Below, one piece after another: positions 12,660-23,706 of a stretch of DNA of 64,000 nucleotides. The notes beneath the pieces are model-generated. The model had not been told where the DNA came from. It was given only the letters and a program-made list of their open reading frames with translations, and ran no database searches. The first letter of the stretch is position 1. The number at the start of each line of letters is the position of its first letter. Location: positions 196,556,909 through 196,620,908 of the forward strand of contig CM035414.1 of the NCBI GenBank assembly GCA_020310875.1. Reading direction: 5' to 3'. Position numbers and translations under genes: made by a program. The stretch comes from Ceratopteris richardii. Its lineage: Eukaryota > Streptophyta > Polypodiopsida > Polypodiales > Pteridaceae.

Positions 12660-13240
12660 AGTGCCAAGCTGTGTGGAATCAATCCACAAAAGGAAGTAAG
12701 CACAAAGCTTTGCGGAAAGCTTCAAACTTCTCCCTAGGCAGAGTCTTCGTGAAAAGGTCTGCAATGTTCTCTTGAGTGGGCACATATGCCAAACTGATCT
12801 CCTCAGCAGAGAACCTCTCCCTAACATAATGATAATGCACCTCAATGTGCTTAGTGTGAGCATGGAACACAGGGTTCCTCGCAACTGCCAATGCGCTCTG
12901 ACTATCAGTAAAGATGGTGGTGGCAGAAGACTGGCCAACACCCAAATCAGCCATAAGGGGTCTGAGCCACACACACTCAACAGGAGTTGTGAAAGTTGCC
13001 CTATACTCAGCCTCACAACTAGAAGTGGCCAGAATAGGCTACTTCTTGCTCAACCAAGATATACATGAGCTACCAAGCATGAAGCAAAAGCCACTAGTGG
13101 ACACACGAGTGTCATAGCAACTAGCCCAATCAGAGTAAAAAAAAGCATGCAAATCCGGCGGTAGTGATCCCCCCTGGGGATACAACAAACCAAGTAGCTG
13201 GGCACCACTCAAGTAGCGAAATATGCGCTTAACCACTTGC
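12660..13240 (-). pseudogene. Copia A RNase H
   Basis: Blocks from right to left: FRYLSGAQLLGLLYP, FYSDWASCYDTRVSTSGFCF, CISWLSKK, FTDSQSALAVARNP, HTKHIEVHYHYVRERF and ENIADLFTKTLPREKF. These are the standard Copia RNase H and C-terminal blocks, in order. The domain would degrade the RNA strand of the RNA-DNA hybrid. It is part of element A and is broken. Confidence 0.92.
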
Positions 13241-13341
13241 TAATGCTTGACTCCTAGGCAATGCATAAACCTACTCATCTGTGAGACAACAAACTGAATA
13301 TCCGGTCGAGTAATGCATAAGTAAATCAAGCATCCAACAAC

Positions 13342-14745
13342 CTACTGATAGAGAACAACATCAAATGCATCTCCAGCATCTTGAAGGCTCAATCGTAAAC
13401 CTATCTCCATAGGAGTGGCAATAAGCTTACAGTTTTCAAGGCTGAAATGTTGTAATAATATGTCAATATATTTCGTTTGATACAAAGCCATTCCACCATC
13501 AACGTGCATAAACTGAATGCCCAAATAGTGATGCAAATGCCCCAAATACGAAATTTCAAATGAGGCATGCAAATCAACCTTAAAATCAGCAATATGCTTC
13601 TCAATAGGACCAATGAGCAGCATGTCATCAACATAGACAACAATGATCAGAAGCACATCATTAGCACGCTTAACATATAAGGTGCTTTCAGTTGGACTGT
13701 TCTCAAAACCATGTGCAATCAGATAGGCATGTATCTTCTCATACAAAGCACGTGGTGCTTGCTTTAAACCATATAATGCCTTCTTTAACCTCCACACCTG
13801 GTTTTCATGCCCTTTCTGCACAAAGCCACGAGGCTGAAAAAGATACACTTCTTCATGCAAGTCACCATTCAGAAATGCTGTTTTAATGTCCAACTGATGT
13901 ACATTCCAACCATGATGAGCTGCAAGTGCACAGATGCTACGAATAGTAGTCATTCGACAAGTAGGTGCAAAGGTCCCATCAAAATCAATGCCTCTTTCTT
14001 GCGCATAACCCTTTGCAACAAGTCTAGTCTTATACCTTTCAATCGTACCATCGGGCTTACGCCTTAGCTTGTATACCCACTTAGTCCCAATGGCCTTCTT
14101 GCCAGGAGGCAAGTCACATAAAGACCAAGTACCATTCTTCATTATAGCATCATATTTATATTGCATAGTAGCCATCCAATTTTCTAAAGTTTTCCCTTCG
14201 TCAAATAAAACAGGATCATTCTCATCACAGAGACTAGAAGTAGCCATAGCATAACAATCTGATGCAAAAGAGGCACTATGAGAGGCTAAACGAGTACGAT
14301 ATGACAAAGGTGCATCTAATTTGCTATCACACAAAGTCTGCACCAGCCATTTTGGCATAGTTTTTGCCTGCTCAATATCAGCTCTCTCATCAACTAGTGC
14401 ATCATGTAAATCTGCATCAGAAATGGAATGATCTGCATCATCACATGAAACCTGTAAAGGCTGAGAAGTTGCCTCATTGGGACTAGCACTAGACCATCCA
14501 TCTGTAAAAAGAGGCAGCAAAGTATCATACATGTCTTTGGAGCTAACAGATGTCTCCTTAGTACATGAAAGCAATGGCTGAATAACATCTTCCACAAAAA
14601 CAACATCACGGCTAACCAGAATGCGTTTAGTTTGTGGATGATACAGACGATAACCTTTACTTTCAGAATTGTACCCAACAAAAATATATTTTACTGCTTT
14701 ATCATCCAATTTTCTGCGATGTTCAGGCACCAATGCATATGCCAA
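13342..14745 (-). pseudogene. Copia A integrase C-terminus and reverse transcriptase
   Basis: One open stretch of 467 codons. Residues 1-50 match the Copia integrase C-terminal region (IFVGYNSESKGYRLYHP). Residues 60-190 form the variable linker. The RT proper starts near residue 206 (GTWSLCDLPPGKKAIGTKWV), with QLDIKTAFLNG at 284-294, [10 protein letters not shown] at 322-331 and the catalytic YVDD at 371-374. The stretch is only part of a longer pol polyprotein. Copy 2 keeps the same stretch at 62397-63800. Confidence 0.95.
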
Positions 14746-15460
14746 ACATCCAAAAACACACAGATGAGCAACAGATGGCTTGCGATCATGCCAATCCTCA
14801 TATGGAGTGATAGACTACAACGCTTAAGTGGGACACCTATTCAATATAGATGCTGCACAGATGACAACCTCAAGCCAGAAACTATGTGGTAAAGCTTGAC
14901 TCTTGACCATACACCTCGCCATCTCCATGAGTGACCTATTATTTCGTTCAGCAACTCCATTCTGTTGAGGTGTATACAACACTGTGCACTAATGTTTTAT
15001 CCCACGTTTATCCATAAATGCATTAAAATCAGAAGACATATATTCCCCCCCTCGATCGGAACGGAGGGTGCCCATTTTACATGCTGACAAATTTTCAGCC
15101 AAAACCAAAAACTGTTTGAAGCACATGAGCACTTCGGACTTTGCCTTCAATGGATATACCCATGGATGCGTGGAAAAATCATCAATGAAAGCTATGAAGT
15201 AAGGATAATTTCCAAAAGAAGGTGTTTGCATAGGAGCATAGACATCACTATGTACAAGCTGCAATTTCTGAGTAGCCCAAACTCAACCATCTTTTGGAAA
15301 CGAGGAACACTGCATTTTGCCCAAAATGCAGCCTTCACAAACATGTTTTCAAGGTGCCTCAAGTTTGGGCAAAGAGGACACCATTTCAGATTTCTTCACG
15401 CGTAGCAAACTAGCAAAATTCAGATGCCCAAAGCGTGCATGCCAAAGCTTTGCATCTGAC
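14746..15460 (-). pseudogene. Copia A integrase core and zinc-binding region
   Basis: The GAG-pre-integrase zinc-binding region is at about 15349-15460 (LWHARFGHLNFASLL). The core follows leftward: LVHSDVYAPM near 15255, FIDDFSTHPWVYPLK near 15185, and LRSDRGGEYMSSDF near 15060, giving the first two acidic residues of the DDE triad. It would insert the element's DNA into the genome. Broken. Confidence 0.9.
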
Positions 15461-15699
15461 ATAGCATGAGAATCATGTACTACACATGTCAAATCATTCA
15501 TAGATCTTTCATAGTCTATGAGCTTATGTAGCCCACAACATAAAATGCCAAAAGCAATAATCACATTGCCATTTGACAGATCATGAACTGTACACCTATC
15601 ATCAACAAATTTCACAACCAAGCCAATCTTGGCTAATGCAGAAACTGATAACAGGTTCTTCTTGATCCCTAGCACAAATAAAGCATCTGACAAAGTGAA

Positions 15700-16938
15700 A
15701 GAACTACCATTAGCAGTAGTCAAAATGATCTTACCAACTCCCATAATATGATAAGAGGAGTTGTTGGCGCATGTAATAGTATTCCCTGTAGGGGCAGGCT
15801 CGAGTGAAGAGAAGAAACTATGCTGCGAGGTAATATGTTTCATCGCTCCACTATCAAAGTACCAAACATCTAATTCTCCTATAGACATGCACTGCTCATG
15901 ACAAGATGGGGTCAAACTGCAAACAGTAGTAAACACCCATTCTTCTTCCTGCACAAGATTAGCAGACTCTGTTTTTGGAGTAGAGGCCTCTGCAACAACC
16001 ATTCCTGCCTCTTTTTTGTTTGCCTCTTTTGCAGTCAGTTTAGGACAATTCTTTATGATATGATCATTTCCTTTACAGTACTTGCAAAACAATTTCTGCT
16101 TTTCTGATTTCTTTTCATCTTTGTCTTCCCTCTTCGATTGTGTAGAATTAGCATATTTAGGCTTACTAGTTGAAGAGCTCCATTTTCCTTTGCCCTTCTG
16201 ACTAGCCAGGAAAGCTTGATCTGCAACTCGCATAATGGACCTCTTCTGCCTGGACTGATCTTCTTGCAATAGAACAGAGAATAACTCCTCAAATGACAAG
16301 GCATTTGGATTGCGTTTCATCATCAACCAAAGAGTAGAAGCAAAACTCTGATATGAATCAGGAAGACCATTCAAAATGGTCTACACAAGTGAGCTATCTA
16401 GTATAACCTCATCAACAGAAATCAACTGTTCCTTCAAGTCTTTGATCTTAGTTAGGAAACTGTCCATGGAATCACCTTCATTCATGTGCTCACTCTCCAA
16501 CTATTTTCAGAGGTAAGCAACACGAGCCTCATTCTTAGCTTGGTACAATGTGGTAAGTGTATCCCAAGCATCCTTAGCTATTCTGCAAGAGCGAATGTGA
16601 GGAATAATGGCACGTTTGACAGACAAAGCTATCAATGCATGTGCATGAGCATCTCTGCCATCCCAAAGAATCTATGCTACAATAAGTGCAGCAGAAACCA
16701 TAGCACGAACAGGAATATGCAGAATATCATCATCTTCGACACCTTTTGCATCAGCTTTAGTACCTGCAATTGTAACAATTGCAGGTGTGATAAGACGTTT
16801 TTTGACACCCTACACAATGTTCCACAGTCCTTTTGCAACCAATACATGTCGCATCATATAAGCCCACAACGGGTAGTTAGCACCATCCAACTTATCCTCA
16901 ACAACCAACATACGAAATACATCAGTGCTTTCTGCCAT
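15700..16938 (-). pseudogene. Copia A gag and protease
   Basis: The gag start was chosen at the ATG at 16938 because the text there contains KLDGANYPLWAYMM, the conserved N-terminal gag block, matched by element B at 18485. A CX2CX4HX4C zinc knuckle (CKYCKGNDHIIKNC) lies at 16045-16086. The protease active site (WYFDSGA) is at about 15850-15870. It is read together with integrase as one Gag-Pol frame in intact Copia elements. Broken. Confidence 0.9.
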
Positions 16939-17280
16939 GATCGGTGACTAAAATACCTTGATGTAAAAAATTGTCTGTATCTCAAAAAGTTGAACGGAAC
17001 TGCCAAGATGAGTTCTGCTAAATTTGTAGCAAACTTCGAGACGCTTATACTGGCGAATAGAAACAGTTATATACCTTTGGCACAAAAAGACGAAATAACC
17101 TGCACAAGCACTGTGATAGTGCATTCGAAGGCTAAAACGAGCTTAGATCGCGATTTCAACACCACAAAGCGAAGCAGTTTTGATCTCTGAAACACCCTGA
17201 GTATGCTCACGGAATTTCCTGTGAATCTGAGATTGCAAGCCGAGGAGTGTCGACGACGCCCTAGATGAAGCGGCAACCTG

Positions 17281-17357
17281 CTCTCATACCAATTGTTGGA
17301 GATAGACGTCTGTGGAAGCATGCGAACAACACAAGGAAGGAGAAGAAGCTTGGAGCA
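17281..17357 (-). repeat. Copia A primer-binding site and partial 5' LTR
   Basis: On the minus strand 17293-17281 reads ATTGGTATGAGAG, close to the initiator tRNA-Met complement TTGGTATCAGAG. Upstream of it only the terminal 64 bp of the LTR (17294-17357) are present, joined to gag-protease sequence of element B. The remnant stops within a few bases of the LTR point at which the remnant at 22888-22948 also stops. Confidence 0.85.
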
Positions 17358-18485
17358 ATGACATCGCCATTTGACAGTTCATGAACTATACATCTGTCAT
17401 CAACAAATTCCACAACCAAGCTAATCTTGGCTAAAGGTAAAAGTGATAATAGATTCTTCTTGATCCCTGGAATAAATAAAGCATCCAACAATGTAAGAGA
17501 ACTACCATCAGTAGTAGTCAGAATGATCTTACCAACTCCCATGACATGATAAGAGGAGTTGTTGGCACATGTGATAGTATTTCCTTTAGGGGTTGGCTCA
17601 AGTGAAGTGAAGAAACATCATTACAAGGTAATATGTTTGGTTTCCTCACTATCAAAGTACCAAACATTTGAGTCTACTGCAGACATACACTGTTCATGAG
17701 AAGATGGGTCATAATTGCAAACAGTGGTAAATGCACATTCTTCATTTTGCACAAGATTAGGAAACTTTGTTTTGGGTATAGAGGCCTCTGCAACAACCAT
17801 TCCAGCCTCTTTCTTCCTTGCCTCTCTTGCAATAGAATAGAGACTAGCTCCTCAAATGTTATGACATTTGGATTACCTTTCATCATCAAAGGAAGAGTAA
17901 AAGCAAAACTTTGATATGAATCAGAAAGACCATTTAGAACAATTGACACAAATGAACTATCAAGAAGGACTTCATCAATAGAACTCAACCGTTCTTTCAA
18001 ATCTTTGATCTTTGTTAGAAGACTGTCCATGGAATCACCTTCATTCATGTGCTCACTCTCCAACTGTTTTCAAAGGTAAGCAACAAGAGCCGCATTCCTT
18101 GCCTGGTATAAAGTGGTAAGTGTATCCCAAGCATCCTTAGCTATTCTGTAAGAGCAAATGTGAGGAATAATGGCACGTTTGATAGACAAGGCTATCAGTG
18201 CATGTGCCTAAGCATCTCTACCATCCCAATGAATCTGCTCTATAGTAGGTGTAGCAGGAACTGCAACACGAACAGGAACATGAAGAATATCATCATCTTC
18301 AATGCCGTTTGCATCACAACTGTTTTTACAGATGTAATAGGACGTTTTTCAACACCCTGCACAATATTCCATAGTCCTTTTGCAACCAATACATGATGCA
18401 TCATATAAGCCCATAATGGGTAATTGGTACCGTCCAACTTATCCTCAACAGCCAACATATAGAATACATCATTGCTTTTAGCCAT
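17358..18485 (-). pseudogene. Copia B gag and protease remnant
   Basis: Gag starts at the ATG at 18485 (KLDGTNYPLWAYMMHHVL). Gag continues through 18063-17700, and the post-protease block PGIKKNLLSLLPLAKISLV is at about 17470. The text closely follows element A but is shorter, and no clear zinc knuckle is seen. Broken. It abuts A's partial LTR at 17357/17358. Confidence 0.88.
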
Positions 18486-18794
18486 GACCACTAACTAAAA
18501 TACCCTGATGCAGAAAATTGACTATATCTCAAAAAGCTGAATAGAACTACACTGTCCAGTTTTGCTAAACCTGTAGCAAACTTTGAGATGCTTATACTAG
18601 TGAACTGAAACCTATATATATCTTTGGCACAAAAAGACAAAATTGCCTGCAAAAGCTCTGTGATAGTGCATTTGAAAGATGAAACGAGCTCAGATCACGA
18701 GACTGTGACCTTGAGTATGCTCACCAAATTTCATACGATTTTGAGATTGTGATGAGAGAGGTGTTGACGATGCCATAGATGAAACAACGACCTA

Positions 18795-19039
18795 CTTTGA
18801 TACCAATTGTTGGAGATTGAGCTTTGTGGAAGCATGTGAACAACACAAGGAAAAAGAATAAGTTTGGAGCACAACACACAATACTAAATGTATTACCACT
18901 ATAATGTACAAAGATAAGTAACCCGTTAGGGCAATAGGTGTATATATAAGCTGAGGGTAAAAAGACCTCCTAAAGAAGGAAAAAAGTGTCCCGACGGTCC
19001 TAGTGTGTTCAAACACATCACTACCTAAATATATCAACA
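18795..19039 (-). repeat. Copia B 5' LTR and primer-binding site
   Basis: The LTR is 18808-19039 (232 bp, TGTTGGAGATTG to TATATCAACA on the plus strand). The primer site at 18795-18807 reads AATTGGTATCAAA on the minus strand, matching initiator tRNA-Met with little change. The right flank AGGAT (19040-19044) pairs with AGGGT at 10741-10745. Confidence 0.88.
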
Positions 19040-19044
19040 AGGAT

Positions 19045-20006
19045 GTTGATATTGGGAGCACCATACTTCATTGTAAACTAAATTCTATTATGATCATTGG
19101 ATGTGCAAACTTGATCAATGGATACCATTACAAAATTCTAAGGGATCTTTAGACTCATTTGAAATAAGCTTAACTTGTTAGACATTGAAATGGAAAATAT
19201 TTTAGTGAATCATTATTGGACCTTGGCTAATGTTGGAGAACACTTGGTGATTATGGACTTTGAAAGACTAATCCATTCCAAATTGAGCATATGAGGGCAT
19301 AAGGTGAGAAATTTCATTTTCTTTTGTATAAATAATTTTGTCATTATTGCTTATTTCGGTTCTATTAACTTCATTTTCTTTTAAACTGGATATAGGTTGA
19401 AATGAGACTTGAATACAAAATGGAAGTTCTTGCATATTGGAGTAAACATGGAACTAAACTCTCATTGTCATATCTCTTTTGCAACCTGATGATTGTAGTG
19501 TAGATTATCATTTTTTTGTCCTAATCCTTTACTGATTGTTTTTTACACTTGCAAGAGAATTTACTTGTAAAAATCAGGAGAAGTATATACGATAGAGATT
19601 GTATATACATTTTATTTGCAATGGTAATCTTAGAACTTTTGGATTGTCAAAACTCTATGTTCACTGATTTGCAATGTGGTTGTTCATGTTGCTTTTCATG
19701 ATGTATGTTTAAACATTTGCTTTGATGCATGCAAATATCTTGATATTATTTGTCAATTTTTTGTGCATTAATTTGTCAACAGTTAACAACTTTCTAACTT
19801 TCACTAATTTATTTTTAACTTTTAAAAGTGGACCCTACTCACTCCAAAAACTTGAAACCACTATAAAAATAGGTTCTATGTTCTTATTTCTCATATTTTC
19901 ACTCAAAAAGAGCTAGAGATTCTCTCAAGGCTATAGAATACTATGCCCACACACAACAATTTCATCCATATCTACCACTCCCATCAAATCCCCTCGAGAG
20001 CATTTC
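19045..20006. other. Spacer, nothing recognised
   Basis: AT-rich sequence with only short frames. No LTR, primer site or protein motif was seen. Confidence 0.5.
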
Positions 20007-20156
20007 ATGGTTTTCTTCGATACATCTGACTACAAAGGTCTTACAAATTTATATGATCTAGTGTGTAGAACCCCTAATCTTGAAGGAGCACTAACCTTGG
20101 ATGTTGATGTGATCAAGGAAATCATTGATTATATGGAGTTCTATATACTTCATTGA
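20007..20156 (+). other. Small unrecognised open frame (49 codons)
   Basis: ATG at 20007 to TGA at 20154. The product is acidic and hydrophobic, with the text NLYDLVCRTPNLEGALTLD, and has a coding-like composition. I recognise no family. It could be a fragment of an unclassified element's gag-like gene, or chance. Confidence 0.15.
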
Positions 20157-20220
20157 TATTCCACCATATGAGGGAAAGTGAGTCTGTTGTGACCTAATTT
20201 TTTATATCCATAAAGGAGAT

Positions 20221-20346
20221 GAGGCGTTTGCAAAGTGTCTCAAGTGTTTCATGGTCATTACTAAAAATGCTAATAATCAAGAATTAAAATGAGAATTAAA
20301 ATGAGAAGAGGCGTTTGCAAAGTGTCTCAAGTGTTTCATGGTCATT
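20221..20346. repeat. Short direct repeat, 39-bp units
   Basis: The stretch at 20221-20259 (from GAGGCGTTTGC) recurs at 20308-20346, 87 bases later, with no or almost no change. The spacer contains a doubled GAATTAAAATGA. It looks like a local duplication. Confidence 0.85.
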
Positions 20347-21387
20347 GCTAAGGATCTTTTTAGATGACATAGTGCTAATAAAAGAAATAGTTATCTTAAA
20401 TTGCGACAACAATCTTTTTCATCAATGAGGAGTCTACCCCTACACATATGGACCAACCCTGTCTTGTTGCTAGGGATTTTGTAGATGATAGGAAGGAACC
20501 ACAGACATAAACTCTCACATTATTAGAAGAGAGTGATAAATAAGTAGAAAGTTTTCACATGGTGTTGTAGATAAATTAAATGAAGGTAGTAATTCAAAAG
20601 AGGGCCTTGCCTCCAACTTGGAGCCCTAGAAACCCACTTTACAAGAGATAAAGATGGATTTTTTTTGGTTGTGCTCATAGATGGAGAAGGATTTTTGTTC
20701 CTACATGATATTGAAGAGGCTTTTTTTCTACACCTTGACAAATAAGTTAGCATTTCTTATTTGATATATTATGTTTCCATGGATAAATCTTCAAACTAAA
20801 TTGAAAAATCAGCTATTCCATTTTTTTGTACTCAATATGTCTATGTGCAAGAAGCTACTGAAATTGCTAAATTTATGTGAAGAAGTGGTGGTGACCACAT
20901 TGCCCGGGGTGGTGGCTCAGCCATGGCAAACTACATTGGGGAATTTCTAAAGGACGATTTGTGATTCTCCACAATGAGTATTCCCCTCAAGGATACTTTA
21001 TGACTTTGTGTTTGAATTCCTTGAATAATTTTTTGTGCATATCCACAATAATGCAAGGGACCATATGTGTAATTTTGATTAGGAAATCCTTTTCCTTTGC
21101 TAACCTAGAAGTTAACTTTAGATGAATAATATTACCAAAAATAGGAGTTGATTCGGGTCTTGGATTGACAGACCCCCATGTAATATCTCACTCTATTTTG
21201 TCCTATCAATTGCCACAACCGTTAGAAAGATGAAAGAATGTAGTGGATAAGCTCAATAATAAGAGCCAAGTGTAAACAAATTTAATAGAAATGATGCATT
21301 TTTTGACTCCCATGTGCATTCAATTGTGTATATTATATGTAGTGCATGAGGGTTTCTTGAATTGTATGTAGTGCATGAGGGTTCTAG
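20347..21387. other. Spacer, nothing recognised
   Basis: AT-rich with short frames only. A doubled motif TATGTAGTGCATGAGGGTT occurs near 21335-21385, just before the foldback. Confidence 0.5.
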
Positions 21388-21532
21388 CAGCCTAAAAAAG
21401 GCAAAAAAGGGGTTGCCATAGAAATTTAGGTATGGGCTCTACAAAACTTTTATAGGGCCCATATATATGAAACTTTTGTAGGGCCCATACACCAATTTCT
21501 ATGGCAACCCCTTTTTTGCCTTTCTTAGGCTG
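21388..21532. repeat. 145-bp foldback (MITE-like inverted repeat)
   Basis: Almost the whole segment is a palindrome. The left end reads CAGCCTAAAAAAGGC and the right end is its near-exact reverse complement (GCCTTTCTTAGGCTG). Pairing continues inward through GGGGTTGCCATAGAAATT and a GGGCCCATA-containing core, with few mismatches and a very short loop. No clear TSD is visible (flanks TCTAG and TCTCA). A diverged relative of one arm appears at about 21695-21765 (CCATAGAAACATGGAATTGG). It could be a foldback MITE or a template-switch inversion. Confidence 0.8.
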
Positions 21533-22887
21533 TCTCAGATGACCTAGAGCACATGTGCATAGGTATAACTGCATATAAATATGTATCGAGCTCATTGGTC
21601 TCTTCTACAAGGTTTTGGCATGAAATCCTCCTCAAATATGGCATACCATATGCTCCAATGTACATGATATATGAGTTTATGGCCAAGAGTAACAAAAAAA
21701 AAGTCCTACCATAGAAACATGGAATTGGGTGTTGCAAAAATTTTACAAGGCCCAATCCTACATATATGTGGCATGCCGCTAGGCCATTGGAAGCATTTGT
21801 AGCACATAATATACGCTTAAAATACAATAAACATATGCCAAACTTCATAAAAAGGGTATAAGACTAAGATATTCATGTGCAAATACACTTTGAAAAACTT
21901 AAAAGACAAATAGACTTCAAAACACTTTAGAGAACAAGTGTAATAAGAAGAATATCATATTTTAATAATTTGGAAGATACAAAAAGTTCTCTAATCAAGA
22001 GAGTTACAAGTGTTAAGGATTATTTCTGATAATTCTTCTAGCTAGCTACATATATTTAGGTTCTATTATCACTCTCTTTGCATGGACAACACAAGTTAGG
22101 CTTCCAACATTGATATTCAATAAGCCTCTACAACCTCGTGAAGTGCATCAATTTATATCCCTTGAATGTGAATTCCAACATAATAGCCTTGGAGCTCTTC
22201 CTTCATAACTCTTGCAAATGGTGTTCGTAAATTTAGAAGCTCCAAAGACTTCTAATATCTTATCTCTGCAAAGGCTCTCGTTTTCTTTCTACATCTTTGT
22301 GCTGCTCTTGCATTTGGGTTATGGACATTGTGGTTCATAACATGTTGGTAGTTCTTTTTTGAATCATGTGTAGATGGCCGTGCCTTTTCATTTACATGCT
22401 TTGACCTATTTTCATGTTGAATTTTCTTTCTTTCTTCATTTTTTGGTCTTTGCTCTTGTCCTACAAAAGGTATTCGCTTGCCTCCTTGTTTTACTTGATG
22501 GTTCACTAGGATATGAGTGTGGTTCAATGGTGTCTATTTAACACTTCTTTCATCTAAGAAGTCCTCAAAATCTCACTCTAACTCATGTATGATTTGTGTC
22601 CATCCTCATTCTTTGGGCCTTAACTTGGATACTTTCCTACTTGCACGCTCCTCATGGCATATAGAAAGGAAACATTGGATTTCTTATGTTGCATTTCTCT
22701 CACATTGTGAAACTTTACTTTCCCATGATGGAATGCTCCCAAAATGTGTGCCATCACTAGAGTGGTGACTAGAAGAGTGGGATGTGGTTTGACACTTCTT
22801 GTGGGGTGTCATCCATGGTGGGCATTAAGTACCTTGCACATGGCTAAGGTAGAAGATGGGATCTTTCCTAACAGTCTTCTTCATGTG
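21533..22887. other. Spacer, nothing recognised
   Basis: Contains a diverged relative of the foldback arm near 21695-21765 and a 91-codon minus-strand frame at 22252-22527 that is rich in Lys, Arg, His and Asn but shows no motif. No LTR ends were seen. Confidence 0.45.
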
Positions 22888-22948
22888 TGTTGGAGTTAGA
22901 TGTCTACGAAAGCATGCGAACAACAAAAGGAAGAAAAAGAAGCTTGGA

Positions 22949-23366
22949 TATATTTCATTTGACACAAAGCCATTCCACTATCAATGCATAAATTGAATGC
23001 CCAAATAATGATGCAAATACCCCAAATCAGACATCTCAAATGAGGCATGCAAATCAGCTTTGAAATCAGCAATATGGTTCTCATGAGGACCAGTAAGCAA
23101 CATGTCATCAATATAAACAATAATGATCAGAAGTACATCAGTAGCATGCTTAACATATAAGGTGCTTTCAGTTGGACTGTTCTCAAAACCATGTGAAATT
23201 AGATAGGCATGTATCTTTTCATACCATGCACGTGGTGCTTGCTTTAAACCATATAATGCCTTCTTTAACCTGCACACTTGGTTTTCATGCCCTTTTTGCA
23301 CAAAGCCACGAGGCTGAAAAACATACACTTCTTCATGCAAGTCAGCATTCAGAAATGATGTTTTAA
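22949..23366 (-). pseudogene. RT piece inside the mini-Copia
   Basis: Text reads [20 protein letters not shown], then [17 protein letters not shown] and [11 protein letters not shown], the central Copia RT blocks. It is colinear with residues 298-400 of the element A RT stretch. Only this part of pol is present. Confidence 0.9.
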
Positions 23367-23460
23367 CTTATCACCTTGAGTATGCTCACCAAATTTCATG
23401 CGATTTTGAGACTATGACCGGAGGGGTGTCGACGATGCCCTAGATGAAGCGGCAACCTTC

Positions 23461-23701
23461 TCTGATACCAATTGTTGGAGTTAGACGTCTGCGGAAGCAT
23501 GCGAACAACACAAGGAAGAACAAGAAGCTTGGAGCACATCACACAATACTGAATGTATTACCACTAGAATGTACAAAGATAAGTAACATGTTAGGCTATA
23601 TGCGTATATACAAGCCGGAGGAAAAAACCTCCTAAAGAGAGAAAAAAGTACCCCTGCAGTCCTAGTGTGTTCACACACAGCACTACCTAAATATATCAAC
23701 A
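23461..23701 (-). repeat. Complete LTR and primer site of the mini-Copia
   Basis: The LTR is 229 bp, TGTTGGAGTTAG to TATATCAACA on the plus strand. The adjacent minus-strand primer site reads ATTGGTATCAGA, matching initiator tRNA-Met. It is similar to the LTRs at 10746, 12376 and 18808. Confidence 0.9.
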
Positions 23702-23706
23702 ATGTG

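Larger units (their letters stand above)
1..14945. repeat. Large segmental duplication, copy 1 (truncated by window start)
   Basis: This block recurs at 49056-64000 at a constant offset of 49055. Landmarks across its whole length (Gypsy domains, Copia LTRs, the TA microsatellite) keep exactly the same spacing, so there is no net indel. By eye I found about five substitutions, one in noncoding sequence (399 versus 49454) and four in element sequence near 3.5, 12.7, 14.6 and 14.8 kb. The match starts at the first base of the window and the partner ends at the last base, so the true edges lie outside. A tandem unit of 49055 bp is the simplest geometry; a haplotype or assembly duplicate would look the same. 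Confidence 0.97.
12376..17357 (-). mobile_element. Copia element A, nested in element B
   Basis: Order leftward: partial 5' LTR (17294-17357), primer site (17281-17293), leader, gag from ATG at 16938, zinc knuckle, protease, integrase, RT, RNase H, polypurine tract, complete 3' LTR (12376-12605). This is the Copia order (integrase before RT). Two long open stretches remain (341 codons at 15349-16374 and 467 codons at 13342-14745), so it is the best-preserved Copia here, with only a handful of breaks. Integration put its 3' LTR directly against B's RT sequence. Lineage within Copia is uncertain. It is not expected to be active. Confidence 0.88.
10746..19039 (-). mobile_element. Copia element B, interrupted by Copia element A
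   Basis: Reading leftward: 5' LTR 18808-19039, primer site 18795-18807, gag from 18485, protease region to 17358, then element A (12376-17357), then RT from 12375, RNase H to about 11015, polypurine tract, 3' LTR 10746-10975. The two outer LTRs share features absent from A's LTR (GATTGAG near one end). The flanking 5-mers are AGGGT (10741-10745) and AGGAT (19040-19044), a near-match TSD. The LTRs differ by roughly a tenth by eye, so B is old. It is broken by A and by other changes, and part of its integrase region is not present. Confidence 0.75.
22888..23701 (-). mobile_element. 814-bp mini-Copia derivative with perfect TSD
   Basis: Flanked by a perfect 5-bp TSD, ATGTG, at 22883-22887 and 23702-23706. 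Leftward it contains a complete LTR (23473-23701), primer site (23461-23472), leader (23367-23458), an RT piece (22949-23366) and the terminal 61 bp of an LTR (22888-22948). It is the same family as elements A and B. The TSD shows that this outer boundary came from a true integration. It cannot code for its own movement. Confidence 0.85.
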
